The translations under genes and the position numbers were made by a program. The notes under the pieces were generated by a model. It made no database searches, was not told the origin of the DNA, and saw nothing but the letters and a program-made list of their open reading frames with translations. Shown in pieces: positions 1 through 6,789 of a stretch of 21,571 nt of DNA. The stretch's first letter is position 1. Each line of letters begins with the position of its first letter. The stretch is taken from assembly GCA_023450835.1 (NCBI GenBank), contig JAEXGM010000272.1, positions 1 to 21,571 on the forward strand. The letters are read 5' to 3'. This stretch comes from Bacillota bacterium. GTDB taxonomy: Bacteria; Bacillota; Clostridia; Lachnospirales; Lachnospiraceae.

Positions 1-1
1 T

Positions 2-156
2 CGGATGTGAAATGTTCTTTATTTCACACTAACGGACATTTGGCCGTGAGGCCACTGGGTGTCGGATGTGAAATGTTCTTTATTTCACACTAACGGACAT
101 TTGGCCGTGAGGCCACTCAATGCCGGATGTGAAATGTTCTTTATTTCACACTAACC
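2..156. repeat. 61-bp tandem repeat, 2 full units plus a partial third
   Basis: The word CGGATGTGAAATG starts at 2, 63 and 124, a strict 61-bp period. Units 1 and 2 are identical except for the last few bases before the next unit, and unit 3 diverges after about 156. Each unit holds two inverted repeats. The first is TGTGAAAT / ATTTCACA (6-13 with 21-28 in unit 1, 7-nt loop). The second is TGGCC / GGCCA (41-45 with 50-54, GTGA loop). The array runs off the left edge of the window, so its true copy number is unknown. There are no unique spacers, so it is not a CRISPR. It may be a local amplification of an intergenic hairpin repeat downstream of a gene outside the window. Confidence 0.9.
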
Positions 157-400
157 ATCATGTGGCACGCTTTCAGGCTGCCCGTAACCTGCTGCGCACG
201 CACGCCAATCAAAAATGAAATTGTCTTTTAAGAATTTACTTTATAATAACATAGACGGTAGAACAGGACAATAGAAAGAAAATCCATGATATTCTAACAA
301 AATTCTCCAAACCTGTAACCTTTTTTTCTACCCTTCATACTATAGAATTAGTTTCATTTAAGAAAGTTAAATTAATCTAAAATTAAGGGAGGACGATTTT
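157..400 (+). promoter_or_regulatory. feoAB upstream region with possible promoter
   Basis: I find no ORF worth calling in this stretch. A possible sigma-A promoter is TTGTCT (221-226) with TATAAT (242-247), but the 15-bp spacer is short. A second candidate -10 is TATAGA at 341-346. The last 60 bases before feoA are very AT rich and contain TTAG (348-351) and CTAA with loose dyad symmetry between them, which could be a metal-repressor site. I cannot match it confidently to a Fur, DtxR or MntR box. The feoA ribosome binding site is GGGAGG at about 387-392. Confidence 0.3.
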
Positions 401-625
401 ATGACAAAGCTTACGGATATATCAGTTGGAAGACACACAACAGTCCTGGAGTTAAAAGCATCTGATTTACTGAGAGAAAGAATGCTTGCACTGGGTCTTA
501 CAAGAGGGGCCAGAATTGAGGTTATACGAAGAGGTCCTTCCGGTGACCCGACGGTTTACGGTATCAGAGGAACCATGATTGCACTGCGAAGAGAAGAAGC
601 AGAGCTAATCAGCGTTGTAGAGTAA
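401..625 (+). CDS. feoA: FeoA, ferrous iron transport accessory protein
   Basis: A small 74-residue cytoplasmic protein of the FeoA/SH3-like fold, which supports or regulates the FeoB ferrous iron permease. The sequence shows the typical pattern: an N-terminal strand (KLTDISVG), the central L-x-R-x-LALGLTRGARIEV segment that marks FeoA, and a C-terminal IRGTMIALRREEA segment matching the usual end of the SH3 barrel. The start is fixed by AAGGGAGG eight bases upstream. The stop is followed 12 bases later by feoB, so the two are cotranscribed and probably translationally coupled. The length is normal for a stand-alone clostridial FeoA. The window shows no FeoC. Confidence 0.93.
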   Translation: MTKLTDISVGRHTTVLELKASDLLRERMLALGLTRGARIEVIRRGPSGDPTVYGIRGTMIALRREEAELISVVE

Positions 626-637
626 GGGAGGAATATT

Positions 638-2758
638 ATGGGTCTAACCTATCAATCGACGCAGAACAGTGCAATGACGGACCTCTATCATGTGGAGAGA
701 AAAGAGGGGCAGTATGTCATTGCCTTGGCGGGAAACCCCAATACCGGAAAGAGCACGGTATTTAATGAGCTTACAGGACTGCATCAGCATACCGGCAACT
801 GGCCCGGAAAGACCGTAGTCAATGCCAGAGGAGAGTTTACCCACGGGGGAAAAGAAAATATACTGGTGGATCTGCCGGGGACTTATTCTCTTTTTGCCTC
901 TTCGGTGGAAGAGGAGGTGGCCAGAGATTTTATCTGTTTTGGCGGCTCCGATGCGGTAATTGTAGTGACAGATGCTACCTGTCTTGAGCGGAATTTAAAT
1001 CTGGCGTTTCAGGTAATGGAGCTTACGACCAAGGTTGTGCTTTGTATTAATCTGATAGATGAAGCAAAAAAGAAGAAAATTTTTATAGATGGAAAAGGAA
1101 TTGAAAGAGAGCTTGGCATTCCGGTAGTAATGTGTGCGGCCAGAAGCGGCATCGGCATGGAAGAACTAAAGGAAGCGGTTATTAAAGTGGCAGGCGGTGA
1201 AATAACGCCGTCTCCGAGATTGGTAGAATATAGCCCTAAGGTAGAACGGTACATCCATGAACTCCATCCCAAACTTACGGACATCAGCAGTGGGGTGCCG
1301 GTAAGGTGGCTGGCTCTTCGTGTGTTAGACGGAGATGAAAAACTCTTTCAGACAATGGCTACTCATATCGGCGGTGACCGGCTGGAAGAAACTGTGCAGG
1401 CCGCGGGGATTAATGTGGGAGAAGTACAGTTTGAGAAGAAGGTAATAAGAGACGAAATATCCGAAGCAATCTACAGTAAGATAGAAGAGCTAAAAGAAAA
1501 ATACATGAAAGAGGAAAGTGCCTCCAATGAGAGAGACAGAAAAATTGATAATATAGTTACTTCCAGACGATTTGGGATACCGATTATGTTCTTGTGCCTG
1601 GCAGTAGTATTCTGGATTACCATTGCAGGAGCCAATGTTCCCTCCGCGCTTTTAGCAGAGTTTCTTTTTGGACTGGAAGATAAGCTTATACAGTTTTTTA
1701 ATTTCCTCCATGTAGCTGACTGGATGACGGGTATTGTAGTTCTCGGTCTGTACCAGACATTAGCCTGGGTAGTATCTGTTATGCTCCCGCCCATGGCAAT
1801 CTTTTTCCCGCTCTTTACCATTCTGGAAGACTTAGGTTTCCTGCCTAGAGTCGCCTTCAATATGGACCATCTGTTTAAGAGAGCCTGTGCCCATGGTAAG
1901 CAGTGCCTTACGATGATTATGGGATTTGGCTGCAACGCCGCAGGTATTGTATCCTGCCGTATCATTGAATCTCCAAGAGAGCGTATGATTGCCATATTAA
2001 CCAATAATTTTGTTCCCTGTAACGGCAGATTTCCCACTCTTATTGCCATTGCGAGTGTATTCCTGATAACAGGTTCATCAGGAGGTATCGTACCGGCGCT
2101 GGCGGTAAGCTTTATGATTGTAATCGGAATAGGGGTTACTCTTCTGGTGTCCTTTCTGTTATCAAAGACAGTGCTAAGAGGAATTCCCTCAACCTTTACC
2201 CTGGAACTTCCCCCCTACAGAGTGCCAAAGATAGGAAGAGTACTGTATACTTCCATGATTGACAGATCGATATTTGTATTAAAGAGGGCGGTAGTTGTAG
2301 CAGCCCCTGCGGGAGCTGTAATCTGGATATTGGCTAATGTCAGTATAGGGGATGCAAGTCTTCTGACCCATATGGCAGGATTTTTTGACCCTTTTGCAAA
2401 GGCTATCGGGTTGGATGGTTTTATTCTGATGGCATTTATCTTGGGGCTTCCGGCAAATGAAATCGTACTGCCCATTCTTTTAATGGCTTATCTTGCTAAC
2501 GGTTCCATGGTTGAATATGACAGCCTGAAATCGCTGCGAACGGTATTAACAGACAACGGCTGGACCTATCTTACCGCTCTGAATACCATGCTGTTCAGCC
2601 TGCTTCATTGGCCATGCGCTACCACCTTGCTGACTATCCGTAAAGAGACCGGCAGTGCAAAGTGGACGGTTGTATCAGCACTGCTGCCGACAGCCATAGC
2701 AATTCTGGTGTGTTTTACTACCACCTGTATTGCAAAACTAATATACCTGTTATTTTAA
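638..2758 (+). CDS. feoB: FeoB, ferrous iron transport GTPase/permease
   Basis: FeoB (706 residues) imports Fe(II) across the cytoplasmic membrane. It has an N-terminal G domain, a GDI-like helical spacer and a C-terminal multi-pass membrane domain. Visible motifs are G1 GNPNTGKST (32-40), G3 DLPG (78-81), G4 NLID (138-141) and a G5-like CAARSG (about 166-171). The hydrophobic region starts near residue 310. It includes the two gate motifs: GFGCN (429-433), and PCNGR (460-464) in place of the PCxSCxAR-like form of enterobacteria. This CNAAG...PCNGR form is, as I recall, common in clostridial FeoB. The start has a clear AAGGGAGGAATATT leader. A charged cluster (EELKEKYMKEES, about 285-297) links the G domain to the membrane part. 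The stop lies ten bases from the convergent WYL gene, with no obvious terminator between them. Confidence 0.96.
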   Translation: MGLTYQSTQNSAMTDLYHVERKEGQYVIALAGNPNTGKSTVFNELTGLHQHTGNWPGKTVVNARGEFTHGGKENILVDLPGTYSLFASSVEEEVARDFICFGGSDAVIVVTDATCLERNLNLAFQVMELTTKVVLCINLIDEAKKKKIFIDGKGIERELGIPVVMCAARSGIGMEELKEAVIKVAGGEITPSPRLVEYSPKVERYIHELHPKLTDISSGVPVRWLALRVLDGDEKLFQTMATHIGGDRLEETVQAAGINVGEVQFEKKVIRDEISEAIYSKIEELKEKYMKEESASNERDRKIDNIVTSRRFGIPIMFLCLAVVFWITIAGANVPSALLAEFLFGLEDKLIQFFNFLHVADWMTGIVVLGLYQTLAWVVSVMLPPMAIFFPLFTILEDLGFLPRVAFNMDHLFKRACAHGKQCLTMIMGFGCNAAGIVSCRIIESPRERMIAILTNNFVPCNGRFPTLIAIASVFLITGSSGGIVPALAVSFMIVIGIGVTLLVSFLLSKTVLRGIPSTFTLELPPYRVPKIGRVLYTSMIDRSIFVLKRAVVVAAPAGAVIWILANVSIGDASLLTHMAGFFDPFAKAIGLDGFILMAFILGLPANEIVLPILLMAYLANGSMVEYDSLKSLRTVLTDNGWTYLTALNTMLFSLLHWPCATTLLTIRKETGSAKWTVVSALLPTAIAILVCFTTTCIAKLIYLLF

Positions 2759-2768
2759 GTGTAATGAA

Positions 2769-3782
2769 TTACTGAAACTCTAAGGGATTCTCCCAGGTAT
2801 TTAACAGAAACTGTCTGTTCACACGTTCTTTTACCTGCTTAAGAAAGTCTTCCGGTCCTAATACCTTTACGACCGGTCCGAAACTTAGAATACGTATAAG
2901 CAGTTCACTTTCATCCTGCCTGTCATAATAGAGCCTGCAGATGTAACAGTCCCGCCCCTCTTCATATTCGGTCTGCTTTTCCCATGAAGCAAACTGCAGC
3001 ATGCAGCGCTCCAAGGCGTTACGCTCTTTCGAAATTTCCAGAACAATGGGGGCGGTACAGGGCTTTTGACTGAAATATTTCGCGGTATTAAAATCCTTAG
3101 GGTCAGAGTTACTTAGAGGAAGTGCCTGGCATATTCGTGCAAGGTTTAAAGTAATCCTCTTAGGGTGACCATAGCGCTGAAGGCGCAAGCCCAGGAGGCG
3201 GAATTTATCATCCCGGCCGGAGTAGATAATCCGATGGGGCAGAATCTCACTCCAGGAATTTTTGCTGCCTTTATATAGAATGTGTAAGGGAGTCTTTGAA
3301 ACACAGGCTTTCAGGATCGTCTTAAAATTCTGTATGTAGGTTTCATCTTCATAAGGGTCACCATCAGCGGCAGAGTCATAGATGTGGAAATCCTCTGATA
3401 AGTAGAGCGGCGTAATTTCAGAGAGGATATTTGTTAAGAGAGCTAATTCCTCTGAGGTTATAAACAGTCTTATCCGTCTATCGGATAAGAGAGCCTTCAG
3501 CCATGCCATTTCCAGACCGGTCATAGGGCGGTCAAGGGAGCCTGACGCAAGCTTGGAATAATATTTTCCGTCAAAACGTTGTTCCAGAAGGTTCCATTCT
3601 CCGGAAAAGAGTTTGGGCAGCAGGTGAAAGGCTGTGTCATAAAAGGCATTGGAATGTACCAAATTTTCCATATCACTTATTGTGATACCTTTTTCCGCTT
3701 GTTCTAATATTTTACCTACAACTGTAAAATAGCAGCCATAAATCTCTGAAAATAAGATGTTGTTAGTCCCCATATAATTCAT
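2769..3782 (-). CDS. WYL-domain transcriptional regulator (second of pair)
   Basis: A 337-residue regulator with an N-terminal region likely to be a degenerate winged helix (about 10-130), a WYL domain (about 152-222) and a C-terminal WCX-like segment (about 237-330, ending LSFGPVVKVLGPEDFLKQV). The WYL signature is degenerate: RLLGL (196-200) stands where WYL would be. The basic ligand-facing residues are kept nearby in RLQRYGHPKRITLNLARI. WYL domains are known to bind nucleic acid or nucleotide ligands and to switch transcription factors. The start overlaps the end of the upstream WYL gene by 20 bp and is preceded by AAAAGGA five bases upstream, so translation is coupled. Pairing two WYL proteins divergent from rtcB suggests they jointly control RNA repair. 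That role is inference. Confidence 0.88.
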   Translation of the reverse strand: MNYMGTNNILFSEIYGCYFTVVGKILEQAEKGITISDMENLVHSNAFYDTAFHLLPKLFSGEWNLLEQRFDGKYYSKLASGSLDRPMTGLEMAWLKALLSDRRIRLFITSEELALLTNILSEITPLYLSEDFHIYDSAADGDPYEDETYIQNFKTILKACVSKTPLHILYKGSKNSWSEILPHRIIYSGRDDKFRLLGLRLQRYGHPKRITLNLARICQALPLSNSDPKDFNTAKYFSQKPCTAPIVLEISKERNALERCMLQFASWEKQTEYEEGRDCYICRLYYDRQDESELLIRILSFGPVVKVLGPEDFLKQVKERVNRQFLLNTWENPLEFQ

Positions 3783-4992
3783 GCATCCTTTTAATATCCC
3801 GATAAAAACGGTTAATAACTATCTGGTTGGTTCCTTCCAGCTGAAGGATTCTGCCAGTGAAGGTCTTGATCCAGGGTGCTATGTCATTGGAATCAAACAT
3901 TTCTTTTGTATATAAGTAAATATTCGGTTCCAGGCGTAGAAGCTCCCCGCCATGCCCTTCTCTGGCAATCCGCTCCAGTACGTAAGTTTCAGATTTCTCT
4001 TGAATAGAGAGTTTTATGCAGACAATTTCCATACGGCTTGCTCCGTTAAAGCCTACACCCCAAACATTAGGAAGATTCTTAAGCAGGTTTTCCTGGTGTT
4101 TTTCTGCCTCTTCGCATAGCCCGATTGTTTTTACCGATTTGATATGATCTAAGCGGTAGTTGAAGAAGCGTCTACCTCTGTTTTTATATACACATAGATA
4201 GCGCCTTCCAGTAGAAGCACTGATGAATATTTTAAGCGGAATTCCATCCAGTGTAGAAATTCTGGTTCCGGATTCGTTGTAATTTAAAAATTCAATTGCC
4301 TGCCGGTTTCTGATGGCAGAAAGCAGATCAAGCAGTATTGCATCTTCCAGAGTATGAGCGGCATAGTAATGTTTAAAAGAGAAGATATTATTTACAATAT
4401 TCTGGCTATCCATAATAAAGCTGCCGATTTCTCCAAAGGGTGCACTGCCCTGAAAAAACATTACCGCTTCCCGCAAGCCGGGAGCCAGTGTAAGCAGCTG
4501 TTTAAAAGTATTTCCGGACAGGCTGTAGTAAAGGGATTTCCCTGACTTTTCGGAAGCAAGCAGGCCAAGAGAAACGTATTCCCTGCATTTGCCCCGGACA
4601 GTTTGTATGTCAAAAATCTGGCTGCTTCTCTCACAAAGAAGATCTGTCAGTTCGTCTATGGCATATTTTTGGCCGTCCTTTAGTACATACAGGATATAAA
4701 AATGCAGCATAATATCATTGCTTGTAAAAGTTTTGGATTTCCAGGCGGCATAGAGTGGATTTACAGGTACTTTCGAACAATCCATGGAGATAAAGAGGTT
4801 TTTTCCGGACTTTGTATAATCCCATTTCATGTATTCGCCCACATAGCTTTCGATGCGGCGCTTTTCGTTATCATAGGTACGGGAGGATTTATGCGTAAAA
4901 TCACCTCGGGATTTAAAACCGTAGATGTAAAAATCCCGCATATAGTCGCGTATCTTATCGAAATTCCGAATCAGTTCCTGAAACTCACCCAT
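3763..4992 (-). CDS. WYL-domain transcriptional regulator (first of pair)
   Basis: A 409-residue protein with an N-terminal helical extension, a winged-helix-like region (about 92-158: IMLHFYILYVLKDG, DELTDLL, a recognition-helix-like TVRGKCREYVSLGLL, then a wing SGKSLYYSL) and a WYL domain (about 228-292). The WYL motif appears as RYLCVY (264-269), followed by the conserved basic stretch NYRLDHIKSV. A C-terminal region of about 110 residues follows. The start has the perfect ribosome binding site AAAAGGAGTTAG. Its gene is divergent from rtcB across about 208 bp that contain a 17-bp palindrome. It overlaps the second WYL gene by 20 bp, so the two proteins probably act as a heteromer or as sequential sensors. 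The natural inference is a damage-responsive regulator of rtcB. The ligand cannot be read from the sequence. Confidence 0.88.
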   Translation of the reverse strand: MGEFQELIRNFDKIRDYMRDFYIYGFKSRGDFTHKSSRTYDNEKRRIESYVGEYMKWDYTKSGKNLFISMDCSKVPVNPLYAAWKSKTFTSNDIMLHFYILYVLKDGQKYAIDELTDLLCERSSQIFDIQTVRGKCREYVSLGLLASEKSGKSLYYSLSGNTFKQLLTLAPGLREAVMFFQGSAPFGEIGSFIMDSQNIVNNIFSFKHYYAAHTLEDAILLDLLSAIRNRQAIEFLNYNESGTRISTLDGIPLKIFISASTGRRYLCVYKNRGRRFFNYRLDHIKSVKTIGLCEEAEKHQENLLKNLPNVWGVGFNGASRMEIVCIKLSIQEKSETYVLERIAREGHGGELLRLEPNIYLYTKEMFDSNDIAPWIKTFTGRILQLEGTNQIVINRFYRDIKRMHELYGD

Positions 4993-5012
4993 AATAAACT
5001 AACTCCTTTTGT

Positions 5013-5039
5013 GAATAACAAATCTTTGATTTGTTATTC
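5013..5039 (-). promoter_or_regulatory. 12-bp perfect hairpin in the WYL leader
   Basis: GAATAACAAATC (5013-5024) and GATTTGTTATTC (5028-5039) form a perfect 12-bp stem with a 3-nt loop. It is AT rich and not followed by a U run in the minus direction, so it is not a typical terminator. It sits immediately 5' of the Shine-Dalgarno of the first WYL gene. A second, weaker stem (TTGAAAAA / TTTTTCAA, 5052-5059 with 5071-5078) lies just upstream. Together they fill the 5' leader. Confidence 0.6.
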
Positions 5040-5078
5040 CTGAATCCGTAGTTGAAAAAACATCTTTTCGTTTTTCAA
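5034..5078 (-). CDS. possible 14-residue leader peptide upstream of the WYL pair
   Basis: On the minus strand a TTG codon (or an ATG five codons later) follows a perfect AAAAGGAGTTAG by two bases. It opens a 14-codon ORF, MKNEKMFFQLRIQE, ending at TAA (5036-5034). The stop lies inside the 3'-proximal hairpin at 5013-5039, and the identical AAAAGGAGTTAG recurs at 5010-4999 to serve the WYL gene. The duplicated Shine-Dalgarno with an intervening hairpin could be a translational attenuator, or simply a duplicated segment. The peptide has no recognisable attenuation codon run. Confidence 0.3.
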   Translation of the reverse strand: MKNEKMFFQLRIQE

Positions 5079-5137
5079 TCTAACTCCTTTTACATTAACA
5101 GCTTTCGCATACTTTTTTAAATGATACACAAAAAAAC

Positions 5138-5154
5138 TTATGATAATATCATAA
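5138..5154. promoter_or_regulatory. 17-bp palindrome in the WYL/rtcB divergent region, candidate operator
   Basis: TTATGATAATATCATAA is a perfect palindrome (8-1-8) placed 46 bp upstream of the rtcB start codon. It overlaps the sequence most likely to serve as an rtcB -10 region (GATAAT, 5142-5147). No good -35 is visible upstream, as expected of a promoter that needs an activator. It is the only strong dyad in the divergent region not explained by an RNA hairpin, so it is the best candidate binding site for the WYL regulators. This is inference from position and symmetry. Confidence 0.5.
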
Positions 5155-5200
5155 CATAGCAAACAGATACAGACAATAAACAAAGAAAGGAAGTGATTGT

Positions 5201-6433
5201 ATGTTTGTTATTACAGAGAAAAATGCGGGAATACCCATTAAGGTGTGGTTAAAGAGTGAGGAGAGTATAGAGAAAGGTTGTCTGGAACAGGCATATAATC
5301 TCTCCAGATTGCCTTTTTTGCATCAGTGGGTATCACTTATGCCGGATACCCACGCCGGAATGGGAATGCCAATCGGAGGAGTAATTGCTGCAAAAGATGT
5401 TATTATACCCAATGCGGTCGGGGTAGATATCGGATGCGGAATGGCATTTGCAGGCACTGATATACGGATAGAAGAGATAAAGAATATTCAGACAGGAAGC
5501 GGAAATTTGGTGCAGGCTATGGTGGGAGATATTCTAAGAAATGTGCCTACCGGTTTTAAACATCATACCCATGAGCAACCCTGTAATACTCTGGAGAGAG
5601 CCTTTGAGGAGCTTTCTAAATATGAAGAAAACGTCGAGCTGCTGGGCCAGCTGGAAGCAGGATTCTATCAGGTGGGCACTCTTGGCGGCGGTAATCATTT
5701 TATTGAGTTACAGGAGGATGACGAAGGGTATCTTGGTATTATGATACACTCCGGAAGCCGTAACTTCGGAAAACAGATATGTGATACTTTTCATCAGAAA
5801 GCCAGAGATTTGAACCAGAAATGGCACAGTCAGGTGCCTGACGAATACCGCCTCGCATTTCTGCCGATGGATACCAAAGAGGGAAGGCAGTATGTCAACT
5901 GGATGAATCTTGCATTGGATTTTGCCGAAGAAAACAGACTTCGCATGATGCTGACAGTAAAAGCAATTTTAGATAAATGGATTGGGAAGTACACTGGTAT
6001 GCAGCTCGCATATACAACAGAAATCGACTGCCACCACAATTATGCGGCATTGGAAAGTCATTACGGCAGGGAAGTATGGGTCCATCGTAAAGGTGCGACA
6101 AGAGCAAACAGCGGAGAGCTTGCGGTAATTCCCGGAGCCATGGGGTCTTACAGCTATGTGGTAGAAGGACTGGGAAATGAAATGAGTTTTCATTCCTCTT
6201 CTCATGGAGCAGGAAGAAGATATTCCAGAAAAGGTGCCATGGAGAACTTCACCACAGAAGAAGTTATGGCCGACTTGCAAAGGCAAGGGGTCACATTGGG
6301 TAAGCTTAAGAAAAGTGATGTGGCTGAGGAAAGCCGCTTTGCCTATAAAGATATAGACGAAGTGATGGAAAACCAGAAAGACCTGGTAAGACCGGTAAAA
6401 CGGCTGAAAACAGTCGGTGTTGTTAAAGGATAG
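5201..6433 (+). CDS. rtcB: RtcB, GTP-dependent RNA 3'-phosphate/5'-OH ligase
   Basis: RtcB (410 residues) joins RNA 2',3'-cyclic phosphate or 3'-phosphate ends to 5'-OH ends, via an RtcB-GMP intermediate with Mn2+. It can reseal RNA cut by toxins or anticodon nucleases. All key residues are present: PDTH (48-51), the metal Asp and Cys in VGVDIGCG (D76, C79), His166 in GGGNHF, His183 in HSGSRNFG, the CHHN motif (277-280), and the guanylylated His335 in SSSHGAGR. HRKGATRA (295-302) is the conserved substrate loop. Length matches the E. coli-type enzyme (about 408). The start is preceded by AAAGGAAGTGATT. No rtcA cyclase or archease is present. Divergent WYL genes and a downstream tRNA-like RNA with slipin make a dedicated repair locus likely. 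Confidence 0.97.
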   Translation: MFVITEKNAGIPIKVWLKSEESIEKGCLEQAYNLSRLPFLHQWVSLMPDTHAGMGMPIGGVIAAKDVIIPNAVGVDIGCGMAFAGTDIRIEEIKNIQTGSGNLVQAMVGDILRNVPTGFKHHTHEQPCNTLERAFEELSKYEENVELLGQLEAGFYQVGTLGGGNHFIELQEDDEGYLGIMIHSGSRNFGKQICDTFHQKARDLNQKWHSQVPDEYRLAFLPMDTKEGRQYVNWMNLALDFAEENRLRMMLTVKAILDKWIGKYTGMQLAYTTEIDCHHNYAALESHYGREVWVHRKGATRANSGELAVIPGAMGSYSYVVEGLGNEMSFHSSSHGAGRRYSRKGAMENFTTEEVMADLQRQGVTLGKLKKSDVAEESRFAYKDIDEVMENQKDLVRPVKRLKTVGVVKG

Positions 6434-6456
6434 TAGGATTGTAAGGCATAATCCTA
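6434..6456 (+). promoter_or_regulatory. stem-loop directly after the rtcB stop codon
   Basis: TAGGATT (6434-6440) and AATCCTA (6450-6456) form a perfect 7-bp stem with a 9-nt loop, starting one base after the rtcB stop. No U run follows, so it is at best a weak or processed 3' end. Read-through into the downstream RNA region remains possible. The loop contains GGCATA; the related GGCATAA recurs at 6510-6516 and 6538-6544. Confidence 0.45.
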
Positions 6457-6458
6457 CA

Positions 6459-6522
6459 CAAGTTTGTGCCTGCAAAATCCTCGACCCAAACTTGCGGTGC
6501 TTTGAGGAAGGCATAATTTTTT
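6459..6522 (+). repeat. intergenic repeat copy (CACAAGTTTGTG family)
   Basis: CACAAGTTTGTGCCTGC is followed about 15 bp later by CCAAACTTGCGGTGC. The CAAGTTTG and CAAACTTG segments form an 8-bp inverted repeat. The same ordered motifs occur on the opposite strand at 12624-12770, with A/G and T/C substitutions (CACAAATTTGTGC ... CAAATTTGCAGT), so this appears to be one copy of a dispersed intergenic repeat. It lies between rtcB and the promoter of the structured RNA. Confidence 0.45.
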
Positions 6523-6529
6523 ATATAAT
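6502..6529 (+). promoter_or_regulatory. sigma-A-like promoter for the tRNA-like RNA
   Basis: TTGAGG (6502-6507) and a perfect TATAAT (6524-6529) are separated by 16 bp. Transcription would start near G6538, giving an RNA beginning GGCATAAGCC, itself a small hairpin. This supports independent transcription of the structured RNA downstream of rtcB. Confidence 0.6.
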
Positions 6530-6558
6530 GGTATTTTGGCATAAGCCTTAATATAGAT

Positions 6559-6631
6559 TGTCTGCTTTAGCGGAGGATTTTAATTCCTTGCGGCGCAGTA
6601 GGTTCTGACTTAGCTGTGTACCGGGCAGACA
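6559..6631 (+). other. 5' domain of the RNA: 73-nt three-way junction closed by a 7-bp stem
   Basis: TGTCTGC (6559-6565) pairs perfectly with GCAGACA (6625-6631), enclosing two hairpins. The first is 6570-6591 (GC-GAGGA with TCCTTGC, one bulge). The second is 6596-6616 (CAGTAGG with CTTA-g-CTG, loop TTCTGA). The overall length and the 7-bp closing stem equal those of a tRNA, but the inner arms do not match a cloverleaf. The closing stem competes with the possible D arm of the first tRNA-like domain (6614-6628), so this part may be dynamic. Confidence 0.45.
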
Positions 6632-6664
6632 TGATAAAGGCAGGGATGGCGGTTCGACTCCGCC
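6611..6664 (+). other. tRNA-like domain 1 (degenerate)
   Basis: The T arm is GGCGG-TTCGACT-CCGCC (6648-6664). A weak D arm is possible: TA at 6611-6612, CTG (6614-6616) pairing CAG (6626-6628), with GGG in the loop. TGATAA (6632-6637) is identical to the anticodon-loop core of tRNA-Ile(GAU), but no flanking anticodon stem is visible. Of the three units this is the least tRNA-like on the 5' side. Confidence 0.5.
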
Positions 6665-6675
6665 CTTTGATGAAG

Positions 6676-6728
6676 TAGCTTAATGGTAAAGCACTGCAGA
6701 CTGGTAGTGTCGGAGGTTCGACTCCTCC
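6676..6728 (+). other. tRNA-like domain 2
   Basis: This domain has T8-A9-like TA (6676-6677) and a 4-bp D stem GCTT/AAGC (6678-6681 with 6689-6692) with loop AATGGTA containing the canonical GG. An anticodon-like arm ACTGC/GTAGT (6693-6697 with 6704-6708, one G-U, 6-nt loop AGACTG) follows. A 3-nt variable region leads to the T arm GGAGG-TTCGACT-CCTCC (6712-6728). The would-be acceptor strands GATGAAG and ACTCTAA are not complementary. D and T loops are right for an elbow. Confidence 0.7.
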
Positions 6729-6741
6729 ACTCTAAAAGAGT

Positions 6742-6789
6742 TAGCCAAGTGGTTAAGGCGAGATTTATGATCTGTGGTTCGACTCCACG
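6742..6789 (+). other. tRNA-like domain 3
   Basis: This domain has TA (6742-6743) and D stem GCC/GGC (6744-6746 with 6757-6759) with loop AAGTGGTTAA, the standard D-arm form of Leu/Ser/Gln tRNAs. A short anticodon-like arm follows: AGA/TCT (6761-6763 with 6771-6773) around the 7-nt loop TTTATGA, or AGAT/ATCT with a 5-nt loop. It abuts the T arm GTGG-TTCGACT-CCAC (6774-6788) with essentially no variable loop. Flanking strands do not form an acceptor stem. A 7-bp hairpin ATGCACC/GGTGCAT (6793-6811) follows. Confidence 0.68.

Noticed and set aside
2..156. CRISPR array
   Set aside because: The whole 61-bp period is repeated, with no variable spacers and no cas genes nearby.
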